Assembly (NCBI RefSeq): GCF_002973595.1
Contig: NZ_PVEO01000005.1
Coordinates: 1-64,000 of the forward strand
DNA: 64,000 nucleotides
Direction of reading: 5' to 3'
DNA from: Jejuia pallidilutea
GTDB taxonomy: Bacteria; Bacteroidota; Bacteroidia; Flavobacteriales; Flavobacteriaceae
Shown: positions 21,535 to 30,321 of the stretch, piece by piece
Layout: each line of letters begins with the position of its first letter
Position numbering within the stretch: the stretch's first letter is position 1
Position numbers and translations under genes: made by a program
Notes under the pieces: generated by a model
Told to the model about the DNA's origin: nothing
The model's database searches: none
Seen by the model: the letters and a program-made list of their open reading frames with translations, nothing else

Positions 21535-22722
21535 TTAGTCTAAAATCTCAGTTACCTGACCTGCACCAACTGTTCTACCTCCTTCACGGATAGCGAAACG
21601 TAAACCTACGTTCATTGCAATTGGTTGAATTAATTCAACTGTAATAGTTAAGTTATCCCCAGGCATTACCATTTCTACGCCATCAGGAAGCGCAATGTTT
21701 CCAGTTACATCAGTTGTACGAACGTAAAACTGTGGACGGTAGTTGTTATGGAATGGAGTGTGACGTCCACCTTCTTCTTTCTTAAGGATATAAACCTCAG
21801 CTTTAAACTTAGCGTGTGGTGTTACAGAACCCGGCTTAGTAATAACCATACCTCTAGAGATTTGAGTTTTCTCAATACCTCTTAATAAGATACCAGCATT
21901 ATCTCCAGCTTCACCTCTATCTAATATTTGACGGAACATCTCGATACCAGTGATAGTAGAAGTTAATTTTTCAGCTCCCATACCAATGATTTCTACAGGA
22001 TCTCCTGTGTTAGCTACACCAGTCTCAATTCTACCAGTAGCAACAGTACCACGACCTGTAATAGAGAATACATCTTCAATAGGCATTAAGAAAGGCTTAT
22101 CCATATCACGAACTGGCTCTTCAATCCACTCGTCACAAGCTTTCATTAACTCTAATACTGTATCTACCCACTTTTGCTCACCGTTTAGCGCACCTAAAGC
22201 AGAACCTGAAACTACAGGACCATTATCTCCGTCGTACTCATAGAAGTTTAATAAATCTCTAACTTCCATATCTACTAACTCTAAAAGCTCTTCATCATCC
22301 ACCATATCAACTTTGTTTAAGAAAACAACAATACGAGGAATACCTACCTGACGTCCTAAAAGGATGTGCTCGCGAGTTTGTGGCATAGGACCATCAGTTG
22401 CAGCAACAACCAAAATAGCACCATCCATTTGCGCAGCACCTGTTACCATGTTCTTTACGTAATCCGCGTGACCTGGACAGTCTACGTGAGCGTAATGACG
22501 ATTTGCTGTTTGGTATTCTACGTGAGAAGTATTAATTGTAATACCTCTTTCTTTTTCTTCTGGTGCGTTATCGATTTGATCGAATGATCTTGCTTCTGAG
22601 AAACCTGCATCAGCTAATACTTTAGTAATAGCAGCAGTTAAAGTTGTTTTACCGTGATCTACGTGTCCAATAGTACCAATATTTAAATGTGGTTTTGAAC
22701 GATCGAAAGTTGCCTTTGCCAT
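21535..22722 (-). CDS. tuf: Elongation factor Tu
   Basis: 395 residues. GTP-binding motifs GHVDHGKTT (G1), DCPGHADY (G3) and NKVDMVD (G4), followed by the two beta-barrel domains. Delivers aminoacyl-tRNA to the ribosome. Sits between tRNA-Thr and tRNA-Trp in the tRNA-tuf-tRNA-secE arrangement. Confidence 0.99.
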   Translation of the reverse strand: MAKATFDRSKPHLNIGTIGHVDHGKTTLTAAITKVLADAGFSEARSFDQIDNAPEEKERGITINTSHVEYQTANRHYAHVDCPGHADYVKNMVTGAAQMDGAILVVAATDGPMPQTREHILLGRQVGIPRIVVFLNKVDMVDDEELLELVDMEVRDLLNFYEYDGDNGPVVSGSALGALNGEQKWVDTVLELMKACDEWIEEPVRDMDKPFLMPIEDVFSITGRGTVATGRIETGVANTGDPVEIIGMGAEKLTSTITGIEMFRQILDRGEAGDNAGILLRGIEKTQISRGMVITKPGSVTPHAKFKAEVYILKKEEGGRHTPFHNNYRPQFYVRTTDVTGNIALPDGVEMVMPGDNLTITVELIQPIAMNVGLRFAIREGGRTVGAGQVTEILD

Positions 22723-22785
22723 GTTTTTAATAATTTAATCTTAGTTATATAATAATATTAGTGTACTCTATTCAATTTTTTTTTG

Positions 22786-22857
22786 AGCCAACGACGGGAT
22801 TTGAACCCGTGGCCTCTTCCTTACCAAGGAAACGCTCTACCCCTGAGCTACGTCGGC
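22786..22857 (-). tRNA. tRNA-Thr (anticodon GGT)
   Basis: 72 nt. Acceptor GCCGACG/CGTTGGC, anticodon stem TTTCC/GGAAG with loop TTGGTAA (anticodon GGT), T arm ACGGGTTCAAATCCCGT. Directly upstream of tuf. Confidence 0.96.
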
Positions 22858-22934
22858 AATTCATTTACGACTGCCGATTTTAGATTTACGAATTGCACTC
22901 GTACATCGTAACTCGTAAATGGTTGTTTTTTTTG

Positions 22935-23007
22935 AGCGGGAGACCAGGTTCGAACTGGCGACATTCAGCTTGGAAGGCTGACGCTCTACCAACTGAGCTA
23001 CTCCCGC
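22935..23007 (-). tRNA. tRNA-Gly (anticodon TCC)
   Basis: 73 nt. Acceptor GCGGGAG/CTCCCGC, anticodon stem TCAGC/GCTGA with loop CTTCCAA (anticodon TCC), T arm CCAGTTCGAACCTGG. Confidence 0.97.
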
Positions 23008-23012
23008 GTTTT

Positions 23013-23068
23013 GCAAACTTTAGTTTGCATGGTAATTTTAGGATTATCTCGCTTTGCGCGACGATCCT
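23013..23068 (-). repeat. Hairpins in the tRNA-Gly/tRNA-Tyr spacer
   Basis: GCAAAC-TTTA-GTTTGC (23013-23028) and AGGAT...TCGC-TTTGC-GCGA...ATCCT (23040-23068) are compact hairpins between two tRNA genes. They may guide RNase processing of the polycistronic tRNA precursor, or may be remnants of dispersed palindromes. Confidence 0.45.
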
Positions 23069-23152
23069 GAATTGGTTACCCAATCCAAATAATTTCAAAA
23101 CGCAGCTTTACAAAAGTGGACTTTTGGCAGCTCCTTATTTGGAATTATTATG

Positions 23153-23235
23153 TGGGAAGAGCAGGATTCGAACCTGCGAAGGTAAAAACCAACAGATTTA
23201 CAGTCTGTCCTCGTTGGCCGCTTGAGTATCTTCCC
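23153..23235 (-). tRNA. tRNA-Tyr (anticodon GTA)
   Basis: 83 nt with a long variable arm. Acceptor GGGAAGA/TCTTCCC, anticodon stem CAGA/TCTG with loop CTGTAAA (anticodon GTA), T arm GCAGGTTCGAATCCTGC. Confidence 0.97.
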
Positions 23236-23279
23236 AATTAAATTTCAATATTTTAAAGAACTAATTTTTTCTTTTTTTG

Positions 23280-23353
23280 AGCCGATGGAGGGACTCGAAC
23301 CCACGACCTGCTGATTACAAATCAGCTGCTCTAGCCAGCTGAGCTACATCGGC
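23280..23353 (-). tRNA. tRNA-Thr (anticodon TGT)
   Basis: 74 nt. Acceptor GCCGATG/CATCGGC, anticodon stem GCTGA/TCAGC with loop TTTGTAA (anticodon TGT), T arm GTGGGTTCGAGTCCC. First gene of the tRNA-tuf cluster. Confidence 0.97.
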
Positions 23354-23374
23354 GTTTTTTTACATTTTTTCACA

Positions 23375-23403
23375 TAAAAAAAGCCCGCTATTTCTAACGG
23401 ACT
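23375..23403 (-). terminator. Intrinsic terminator after hpf
   Basis: On the minus strand a 9-bp stem with two G-U pairs and a GAAA tetraloop (23382-23403) is followed by seven Ts. It lies 50 bases after the hpf stop codon and overlaps the predicted start point of the tRNA-tuf operon. Confidence 0.7.
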
Positions 23404-23404
23404 G

Positions 23405-23434
23405 CAAATGTATATATATTTTTAGTTATTCAAA
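23405..23434 (-). promoter_or_regulatory. Promoter of the tRNA-tuf-secE-rpoBC cluster
   Basis: TTTG (23431-23434), an 18-base spacer and TACATTTG (23405-23412) on the minus strand match both halves of the Bacteroidota consensus TTTG-N17-23-TAnnTTTG exactly. Transcription would begin near 23400, about 50 bases before tRNA-Thr(TGT), inside the hpf terminator hairpin. It is the best consensus promoter seen in the window. Confidence 0.8.
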
Positions 23435-23455
23435 ACATTTTTTTAAAAAAATTTA

Positions 23456-23758
23456 TCATGAATGTGCTCTTAATTTTTCTTTGCGCTTTTTTAACTGTCT
23501 TTCTAACGATGCAACAGCAATGTCTGTGCCTTCTTCAAATGTTTTACATTGCTTTTTTACAATAAAACTATCTCCAGGTACACTTACCCTCGCTTCAAAA
23601 ATTTTATTTTCCTTATCACTGGTATTTTCAACCTTTAAATACACATCAGATTTAATTACTTTATCGTAGAACATATCTAATTTATCCATTCGTTTCTGAA
23701 TGAAATCAATTAATTTTCTGTCTGCATTAAAATTAATGGATTGTGTGTTCACTTTCAT
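23456..23758 (-). CDS. hpf: Ribosome hibernation-promoting factor, short form
   Basis: 100 residues of the HPF/RaiA sigma-54-modulation family (ADRKLIDFIQKRMDKLDMFYD, EARVSVPGDSFIVKKQ). It binds the 30S subunit in stationary phase to dimerise or inactivate ribosomes. It is the short form without the C-terminal dimerisation domain. Downstream of the xerC-like gene, upstream of the tRNA cluster. Confidence 0.9.
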   Translation of the reverse strand: MKVNTQSINFNADRKLIDFIQKRMDKLDMFYDKVIKSDVYLKVENTSDKENKIFEARVSVPGDSFIVKKQCKTFEEGTDIAVASLERQLKKRKEKLRAHS

Positions 23759-23885
23759 CTGTTTTAGGTTTTAAAAAATTAGGATAGACAAATTAGCCCT
23801 GAAAGAATATAGTTAAGAAAGTTTTAATTCTTTCCAGGCTTATTTCATACTATACTTATTTTGGTTAGACAATTACTTAAAGGTG

Positions 23886-24776
23886 CTACTTTTTACTCCT
23901 TGGATGCGCCTTTAAGTGTACTTTTTTAAGTTCTGCAATACTATTATGGGTGTAAACTTGTGTAGCTGCTAAACTTGTATGACCAAGAAGCTCTTTAACA
24001 GCATTTAAGTCTGCTCCCTGATTTAGCAAATGAGTCGCAAACGAATGCCTTAATATATGCGGACTCTTTTTTACTTTCGAAGAAGCCTGACTAAAATAAT
24101 CATTTATAATTCTGTAAACAAGTGTTTCGTATATTTTAACGCCTTTTTTTGTTAAAAATAAATACTCTGAATCGTTTATCTCAGACAAACAACTTCGAGC
24201 ATTTAAATAGTTTATTAATGTTTCCTTAACTGAATTTAATAACGGCACAATGCGCTCTTTATTTCTTTTACCTAGTACTTTTATAGTTTTTTTACTAAGA
24301 TTAATTGCTGATAGTTTTATCTCGATAAGCTCTATTCTGCGGATACCTGTAGAATAAAACAATTCTATGATGAGTTTATCCCTTAGACCTTTAAAAGAAT
24401 CATCAAAATCAAGTGCTAGTAAAGCTGTTTCAATTTCTTGTTGAGAAAAAGGCACCTGAACTTTCTTGCTCATTTTTAAAGCTTTGTGTTTTGCTAGCGG
24501 ATTTTGCTGAAGATCTCCAACTTTAAACAAAAACTTATAGTATGTGTTTAAAGATGATATTTTTCTGTTGATGCTTCTGTTGCTAATACCTGCTTCAACC
24601 AAGCTTACAATCCATGTTCTTATTTGTGGGTAGTTAACATCTTTAATGGATTTAGAGCCGTATTCTTCTTTCACAAAATTTTGAAATGACTCTAAATCTG
24701 ACCGATATGCTTTTACTGTAAGTTTAGAGTAGTTTTTCTCTAAAAGCAGGTAATCTGCAAAAGCGTTAAATAACAT
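23886..24776 (-). CDS. xerC: Tyrosine recombinase, XerC type
   Basis: 296 residues from ATG at 24776. An in-frame TTG at 24836 would add 20 residues, but it sits 9 bases past the rpsU terminator and family members begin at the FADYLLLEKNYS segment, so ATG is chosen. N-terminal SAM-like DNA-binding domain; catalytic set R146 (TGIR), K170, H240 and R243 (HILR), H266 (LGH) and nucleophile Y275 (VYTH). XerC with XerD resolves chromosome dimers at dif. Placement next to rpsU and hpf points to the housekeeping enzyme rather than an element integrase. Confidence 0.9.
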   Translation of the reverse strand: MLFNAFADYLLLEKNYSKLTVKAYRSDLESFQNFVKEEYGSKSIKDVNYPQIRTWIVSLVEAGISNRSINRKISSLNTYYKFLFKVGDLQQNPLAKHKALKMSKKVQVPFSQQEIETALLALDFDDSFKGLRDKLIIELFYSTGIRRIELIEIKLSAINLSKKTIKVLGKRNKERIVPLLNSVKETLINYLNARSCLSEINDSEYLFLTKKGVKIYETLVYRIINDYFSQASSKVKKSPHILRHSFATHLLNQGADLNAVKELLGHTSLAATQVYTHNSIAELKKVHLKAHPRSKK

Positions 24777-24852
24777 TGATGCGTAGGTTTTAAAGTTTTG
24801 AGCTGAATATACAATTAATATAGCTTTTAAACTCAAAATTATTGGGCAAAAA

Positions 24853-24879
24853 AAAAGTCCCGTTCTATACGGGACTTTT
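24853..24879 (-). terminator. Intrinsic terminator after rpsU
   Basis: Perfect 11-bp stem AAAAGTCCCGT/ACGGGACTTTT with a 5-base loop, followed on the minus strand by a run of Ts. 20 bases after the rpsU stop. Confidence 0.92.
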
Positions 24880-24899
24880 ATAGTGTTGAAATGTAAATT

Positions 24900-25094
24900 T
24901 TATACATCTTCTGCATCTCTTAATTTCTGAATGTATTGCGCTTTTTGTATTTGCGCTCTACGTACAACAGATGGCTTGTTAAATTGCTTACGGCCTTGTA
25001 GTGCGCGTTTTCTTCCAGTTCTGTCAAACTTTCTTTTGTAACGCTTTAAAGCTCTATCTATATTTTCGCCTTCTTTTATTGGAATTATTAACAT
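24900..25094 (-). CDS. rpsU: 30S ribosomal protein S21
   Basis: 64 residues, typical bS21 sequence (IPIKEGENIDRALKRYKRKF). In Bacteroidota ribosomes bS21 helps hide the anti-Shine-Dalgarno tail of 16S rRNA, which explains why most genes here lack such a signal. This gene is the exception: GAGAGGAGG stands 9 bases before the ATG. Monocistronic, with its own -7 box and terminator. Confidence 0.97.
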   Translation of the reverse strand: MLIIPIKEGENIDRALKRYKRKFDRTGRKRALQGRKQFNKPSVVRRAQIQKAQYIQKLRDAEDV

Positions 25095-25103
25095 AGGTCT
25101 TAA

Positions 25104-25112
25104 CCTCCTCTC
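25104..25112 (-). promoter_or_regulatory. Strong Shine-Dalgarno sequence of rpsU
   Basis: GAGAGGAGG on the minus strand, 9 bases from the ATG at 25094. It is an extended match to the 16S rRNA tail in a genome whose genes otherwise lack one. Published work on Flavobacterium johnsoniae links such a site to autoregulation of rpsU by bS21 occupancy of the ribosome. Confidence 0.85.
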
Positions 25113-25131
25113 TTTTAGAATTTTCAGGGTG

Positions 25132-25139
25132 CAAATATA
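25132..25139 (-). promoter_or_regulatory. -7 promoter box of rpsU
   Basis: TATATTTG followed by CA on the minus strand, 38 bases before the start codon, matches TAnnTTTG. No clear -33 TTG is present. Confidence 0.6.
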
Positions 25140-25177
25140 AAAATATTTCTTAATTTTTATATTTAGAATTAAAAAAT

Positions 25178-26344
25178 TTAAGTTGCAGGTTTGTACTCTT
25201 TTTTATCAATAATAATTTTAGATAAAATTTCGCGTAATATCTCAGAAGTACCTCCGCCTATTGGTCCTAGCCTACTATCTCTAAACATACGTGCCATTGG
25301 GTACTCTTCCATATAACCATAACCACCTAAAAACTGTAAACAGTTATAAATAACATCATCGGCCATTTTAGTAGATTTTAGTTTAGATATGGTAGCTTCC
25401 TTAACTACATATTCACCTTTGTTTAGTGCATTGGCTACGGTATAGTTGTAGTTTTTATTAATATCTAAATCGGCGTACAGCTCTACCATTTTGTGTCTTA
25501 AAGCCTGAAATTTATCTATTGTTTTTCCAAATGCAGTTCGTTCGCTCATGTATTGCCTAGCGTATTCTAGTGCAAATTCTGCACGCGCATGTGCGTTTAT
25601 GCCCATTATTAAACGCTCTAATGCAAAATGCTGCATAATGTAATTAAAACCTTGGTTTTCCTTACCTAAAAGGTTGCTTTCTGGAATAACAACATTATCA
25701 AAAGCTATTTCGCCAGTATCAGATGCGTTCCATCCTAGTTTATGTAACTTGGTAGCCGATAACCCTTTTGAGGCTCTGTCTACAACAAATATGCTAATAC
25801 CCTTATTACCAAGCTCAGGAGCTGTTTTTGCAGCTACTACTAAATAATCGCTATAAACACCATTAGTAATAAAGGTTTTAGATCCGTTAATAACGTATGA
25901 ATCGCCTTTTTTAACAGCTGTGGTGCGCATACCTGCAACATCGCTGCCCCCAAAAGGTTCTGTAATACATAAACACCCTATTTTTTCCCCAGAAACACTA
26001 GGTGCTAGGTATTTTTCTTTAATGGCCTCGTCTCCCTCAGCGTTTAAATGGGTCATCGCTAAATACACATGTGCCCATACTGCTGCGGCAAAACCGCCTG
26101 AATTTATTTTTTGAAGTTCTTCTAATAAAACAACGGTGTAGAATAAATCTAAATCCAAGCCGCCATAAGCTTCTGGGTAGTTAATCCCTAAAAACCCCAT
26201 TTCACCAAATTTTAACCAAACAGATTTATCTATTTCCCCAGATTTCTCCCAATCATCAATATGAGGCACTACCTCTTTTTTAAGAAAATCTTGTAAACTT
26301 TTTCTAAAGAGATTATGCTCTTCAGTAAAATACATACTCGTCAT
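25178..26344 (-). CDS. Acyl-CoA dehydrogenase
   Basis: 388 residues with the full N-terminal helical, beta-barrel and C-terminal helical domains (CLCITEPFGGSDVAGM flavin/substrate segment, GGYGYMEEYPMAR). It oxidises an acyl-CoA at the alpha-beta position with FAD. The position that holds the catalytic Glu in medium-chain enzymes (EGT) is Gly here (GGGTSEILR), whereas HFALERL has a Glu where isovaleryl/long-chain type enzymes carry their base. So a branched-chain or long-chain type is likelier. A second ATG lies at codon 4. It lies 70 bases after the ComEA-like gene. Confidence 0.93.
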   Translation of the reverse strand: MTSMYFTEEHNLFRKSLQDFLKKEVVPHIDDWEKSGEIDKSVWLKFGEMGFLGINYPEAYGGLDLDLFYTVVLLEELQKINSGGFAAAVWAHVYLAMTHLNAEGDEAIKEKYLAPSVSGEKIGCLCITEPFGGSDVAGMRTTAVKKGDSYVINGSKTFITNGVYSDYLVVAAKTAPELGNKGISIFVVDRASKGLSATKLHKLGWNASDTGEIAFDNVVIPESNLLGKENQGFNYIMQHFALERLIMGINAHARAEFALEYARQYMSERTAFGKTIDKFQALRHKMVELYADLDINKNYNYTVANALNKGEYVVKEATISKLKSTKMADDVIYNCLQFLGGYGYMEEYPMARMFRDSRLGPIGGGTSEILREILSKIIIDKKEYKPAT

Positions 26345-26414
26345 ACATGCAATTTTTTGATAAACATTAAAACTTTGCTTGGTTTGCTTGGATAGGAAAT
26401 TTTAATGCACTCTT

Positions 26415-27278
26415 TTATTGAATGTGCAAAGATAATTTAATTATATCTATTTTGCTTATTGGAAAGTCCTTAACTTTTAATAATTCGTTTAATGATGAAA
26501 AACCTTCGTGTAGCTTACGATACTCTACAATATTATGGGCTATTTCGTAATCTATATGTTTTATGGTAACCAAAGTATCTACTGTAGCGGTATTCAAATT
26601 AATTTTTGAAATTTTTCTTGGAGTTTTTACAGTAAAATGTTCTTGTATTTTTAAAATTATTTCTGGTGTTATTCCATACACCTCTTGCAGTTCTATATCA
26701 GCCAAAAACCCGCCTTTTAATGTTTCGCGATATGTTATTATACGTTTTGATAAGACGTTACCAATACCATTCACCTTTTGCAATTGTAAGGCAGTAGCTT
26801 TGTTTAAATCTGTTTTTTGAGAAAAGCTATTTGAAGTATTAACATAGGTACTTTTCATTTTGGTTTTGGGTTGTGTTACCCATTCTGGAAACTTAAAATA
26901 GGGTGATATTTGAGCCAGCAAACTATCTGAAACCCCTGTAACTTGTTGAAATTGTTTTGCTGAGTTTATCCATTTGTCCTGTTTTCTGTAATTGAGTAAT
27001 CTATCAATTTCCTCACTGCTCATCCCTATAACAGAACCTTTATAATCTGTTATATAATTGGGGTTAAAAGGATACACTTTAGGTTTATTGGCTTCAATCT
27101 CAACTTGTCTTAAAGCGTCCATTTCTGCCTCATACTTTTGCAATTTACTATTGTTTATTGTAATATCTTCTGAAGAAAAATCGACAAAAAAATAAACACA
27201 TTGAAGCACGATTATGATAAACAGCAATAAAAAAATCCCATTTCGTTGTTCTTTCGTGAATACAAAATGGGACTTCAT
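26415..27278 (-). CDS. ComEA-like helix-hairpin-helix protein
   Basis: 287 residues. One N-terminal membrane helix (about 13-32) anchors a periplasmic part with three successive HhH-like segments: around 75-125, 155-215 (DLNKATALQLQKVNGIGNVL) and 225-287 (INLNTATVDTLVTIKHID). ComEA-type proteins bind incoming DNA in the periplasm during natural transformation, so a DNA-uptake role is possible. No other competence gene is adjacent. Lies 18 bases after the AgcS gene. Confidence 0.88.
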   Translation of the reverse strand: MKSHFVFTKEQRNGIFLLLFIIIVLQCVYFFVDFSSEDITINNSKLQKYEAEMDALRQVEIEANKPKVYPFNPNYITDYKGSVIGMSSEEIDRLLNYRKQDKWINSAKQFQQVTGVSDSLLAQISPYFKFPEWVTQPKTKMKSTYVNTSNSFSQKTDLNKATALQLQKVNGIGNVLSKRIITYRETLKGGFLADIELQEVYGITPEIILKIQEHFTVKTPRKISKINLNTATVDTLVTIKHIDYEIAHNIVEYRKLHEGFSSLNELLKVKDFPISKIDIIKLSLHIQ

Positions 27279-27296
27279 ATACTAAATTATTAATGT

Positions 27297-28919
27297 TTAC
27301 ATATGTTTTGTTAAATCCTCTGCTCCGTCATCTAAAGCTTCTTCCTTAACATTAATTGCATTCATATATTTTTTCAACTCCCTTTTTATTACTGGAGATA
27401 AAATAACAACACCAATAATATTTGGTACTACCATTGCAAAAATCATTGCATCTGAAAAATCTATAACAGCACCAAGGCTTATAGACGCGCCAACAATTAC
27501 AAAAAAGAGGAATAATATTTTGTATACCAAATCTGATGTTTTTCCTTTTCCAAAAAGAAAAACCCAACCTTGCATACCGTAATAAGACCAAGATATCATA
27601 GTTGAAAACGCAAATAAAATTACAGCTATTGTTAATATAACCGAGAAATGAGGAATTACAGTATCAAAAGCTTGGGCTGTAATTTCAACACCTTCTTTTA
27701 CTTCAACCCCATACTGCATAAAGGAACCATCAAAATTTGTTATTACAATTACCAAAGCAGTCATTGTACAAATTACTACAGTATCTACAAACGGCTCTAA
27801 AAGTGCCACAATACCTTCACTAGCAGGATATTTAGTACGTACAGCCGAATGCGCAATTGCTGCACTACCTACACCAGCCTCGTTAGAAAAAGCACCTCTT
27901 CTAATACCCTGTATCATAACTCCAACAAGCCCACCTGCAATGCCCAGTCCAGAAAATGCACCTTCATAAATTAAAGCAAAAGCATCGTCTATTAAAGTAA
28001 AATTAGCGCCTAAAATTATTAATGCAGCTAAAACATAGATACCTGCCATAAATGGCACAACTTTTTCTGTTACTTTGGCAATACGTTTTATTCCACCAAT
28101 AATTACAATAGCTACCAAGGCCGCCATTACAATACCAAAATACAGTCCAGCATTTCCGCCCTCGAGTTCAAATAATTTTACAAATTGCGCAGCAGCTTGA
28201 TTTGCTTGAAACATGTTACCACCACCAAAAGAACCACCTATTACAAAAATAGCAAAAATTACTGCTAAAACTTTACCTAAACCTTTAAGACCTTTTTCTT
28301 TAAAGCCCTTGGTAAGGTAATACATTGGACCTCCGTAAATTGTACCATCTTCCCCAACATCTCTATATTTTACACCTAGAGTACACTCGGCAAACTTAGA
28401 GGCCATACCTAGCAAACCAGCAAGTATCATCCAGAATGTTGCCCCAGGGCCACCTATAGAAAGAGCAACGGCAACACCCGCAATATTACCCAAACCAACG
28501 GTTGCAGACAAAGCAGCTGTTAAAGCTTGAAAATGCGATACTTCACCATGTGCACTATCGTCTCGTAAAGTTTCTATAATGTTTTCGTCTTCATTTGGTG
28601 TAGAGTCTCCGTATAATGTATCAGCTCCGTGTTTTTCAATATCTTCATATTTACCTTGTACAACGCGTATAGCTGTTCTAAATCCAGTAAAATTTATAAA
28701 CTTAAAGTATATTGTAAAAAACAAAGCACCACCTACCAACACTATTAATACCCATGGAATTTGATATGTTTCTGAAAAAGGAATTTCGTAGAAAATAGCG
28801 TCTACAAACCATCCTGTATAATCTTTAAAAACCCTATCTATTTTTTCTGAAGTAGACTCTTGAGCAAAAGTTAAAAAAGGTGAAATTAATGTAAATAATG
28901 ATAGAAGATATTTCTTCAT
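27297..28919 (-). CDS. Alanine/glycine:cation symporter family (AgcS)
   Basis: 540 residues, many membrane helices. The signature ATVGLGNIAGVAVALSIGGP and segment GIRRGAFSNEAGVGSAAIAH identify the AgcS family, which takes up alanine or glycine with sodium. An additional N-terminal hydrophobic segment (MKKYLLSLFTLISPFLTFAQ) looks like a cleavable signal, as in other Bacteroidota members. First gene of a probable AgcS-ComEA-acyl-CoA dehydrogenase unit. Confidence 0.95.
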   Translation of the reverse strand: MKKYLLSLFTLISPFLTFAQESTSEKIDRVFKDYTGWFVDAIFYEIPFSETYQIPWVLIVLVGGALFFTIYFKFINFTGFRTAIRVVQGKYEDIEKHGADTLYGDSTPNEDENIIETLRDDSAHGEVSHFQALTAALSATVGLGNIAGVAVALSIGGPGATFWMILAGLLGMASKFAECTLGVKYRDVGEDGTIYGGPMYYLTKGFKEKGLKGLGKVLAVIFAIFVIGGSFGGGNMFQANQAAAQFVKLFELEGGNAGLYFGIVMAALVAIVIIGGIKRIAKVTEKVVPFMAGIYVLAALIILGANFTLIDDAFALIYEGAFSGLGIAGGLVGVMIQGIRRGAFSNEAGVGSAAIAHSAVRTKYPASEGIVALLEPFVDTVVICTMTALVIVITNFDGSFMQYGVEVKEGVEITAQAFDTVIPHFSVILTIAVILFAFSTMISWSYYGMQGWVFLFGKGKTSDLVYKILFLFFVIVGASISLGAVIDFSDAMIFAMVVPNIIGVVILSPVIKRELKKYMNAINVKEEALDDGAEDLTKHM

Positions 28920-29018
28920 AATTGATTTATTAGTTAGTCTTTATTGAAAAATACACATAAGAAGTTAGCAAGATGCTAAAAAAAAATCGTTTTTTAAAAC
29001 ATATTATGCTAAATGTGG

Positions 29019-30053
29019 TTATTCTTCCAGCTCTATATCGTAAACGGAATTTAGTTCCTCTATTTGTTCTGGTTTTCCTAAAACAATTATTTTTGAATTT
29101 GGCGCTAAGTGCAATTCGGCTTCGGGATTTACGGTATACTCTCCGTTTTCATCCTTATACCCTATAACCGAGCAACCTGTTTTTTTTCTTAGGTCTAAAT
29201 CTTTAATGGTTCTACCTACTACTTTTTTGGTATTAAACAGCTTTTCTACAGCTACCTCTTCAATATTAATATTAGAGTTGCCTACAATAGAAAGATTATC
29301 TATAAACTCCATTAAACCAGGAACCACAACTAAAGAAGCCATATGATCTCCTCCTATTTTGTCGGGTAAAATTACATTGTTGGCACCTGCAAATTTTAAT
29401 TTTTTATAAGACGATTCTTGGGAAGCCCTACTTATAATATTTATAGTAGGGTTAAGCTGTCTTGTAGAGAGCACCACGAATAAATTGTCTGCATCGCTTG
29501 GAAGTGCCGATATAAAACTTGAGGCTCTATCTACTCCTGCTTGCAACAAAATTTCATCTTCGTTTGCATTACCAATAACATATGGTACCTCATCGTGCTT
29601 TAAGCGTTCTTCTACATCTTTATTTTTCTCTATTACAACAAACGATTTATTATGTGCTTGTAACTTTCTAGCAGCTTGCTTACCGTTTCTACCATAGCCG
29701 CAAATAACAACATGGTCTTTAAAACCGTCTATCTTTTTTTGCATCTTTTTATGTTTTAACTCTTCAATATCATTTTTACTTAAAATATATTCTGTAATTA
29801 TAGATAGGGCATAACCCACTATAATAATACTTGCCAATATTAAAAAAATGGTAAATATTTTAGATTGGTCGTCTAATGGCACTACTTCCCCAAAACCAAC
29901 GGTGGTCATGGTTATAACAGTCATGTAGAGCGCATCTACCCAAGAATAGTTAGAAATAAACCTATACCCAAATACACCAATAACTACTATAAACGCTAAT
30001 AAAATTAGTGCTGTGTATATTCTAGATCTAAAAAGTCTTACTATCGGGTTCAT
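29019..30053 (-). CDS. Two-helix potassium channel with RCK domain
   Basis: 344 residues. Membrane helix about 13-32, a pore loop with selectivity filter TMTTVGFGE, and a second helix to about 86. Then an RCK/TrkA-N Rossmann domain starting HVVICGYGRNGKQ, and a TrkA-C domain at the C terminus (VVGRTIKDLDLRKKTGCSVIGYKD). A ligand-gated K+ channel of the MthK type. The PspC gene is 3 bases upstream and surely cotranscribed. Confidence 0.95.
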   Translation of the reverse strand: MNPIVRLFRSRIYTALILLAFIVVIGVFGYRFISNYSWVDALYMTVITMTTVGFGEVVPLDDQSKIFTIFLILASIIIVGYALSIITEYILSKNDIEELKHKKMQKKIDGFKDHVVICGYGRNGKQAARKLQAHNKSFVVIEKNKDVEERLKHDEVPYVIGNANEDEILLQAGVDRASSFISALPSDADNLFVVLSTRQLNPTINIISRASQESSYKKLKFAGANNVILPDKIGGDHMASLVVVPGLMEFIDNLSIVGNSNINIEEVAVEKLFNTKKVVGRTIKDLDLRKKTGCSVIGYKDENGEYTVNPEAELHLAPNSKIIVLGKPEQIEELNSVYDIELEE

Positions 30054-30056
30054 TTA

Positions 30057-30284
30057 TTACAAGTCGAATACAGACGAACGTTTTGTATATACAATATCTT
30101 TAATGCGCATCCAGAATGCCAAAAATAAATACAAGGCAAAACCAAAGCCTACCGTAACAAAGGTTAAGTACATAAAAGAGGTTCGCACTACTTTTGCGCG
30201 AATACCCAACCTATCTGCTATTCGCTGGCACACATGGTATCCATGCTTTTGTAAATACAATAATATGCGGTAAAAAATATTCAT
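30057..30284 (-). CDS. PspC-domain membrane protein
   Basis: 75 residues. A short PspC-like domain: VCQRIADRLGIRAKVVRTSFMY followed by a hydrophobic helix (about 40-62). PspC-type proteins sense inner-membrane stress. It is 3 bases upstream of the K+ channel gene, so a membrane-tension or ion link is conceivable. Confidence 0.85.
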   Translation of the reverse strand: MNIFYRILLYLQKHGYHVCQRIADRLGIRAKVVRTSFMYLTFVTVGFGFALYLFLAFWMRIKDIVYTKRSSVFDL

Positions 30285-30321
30285 AAGCGCAAGTTAACCT
30301 TTAGTTTATTCTTTTTAAAAT

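Noticed and set aside
23886-24836. Tyrosine recombinase near tRNA genes as integrase of a genomic island
   Set aside because: Sequence and length fit chromosomal XerC, neighbours are rpsU and hpf, and no island genes or attachment duplication are seen.
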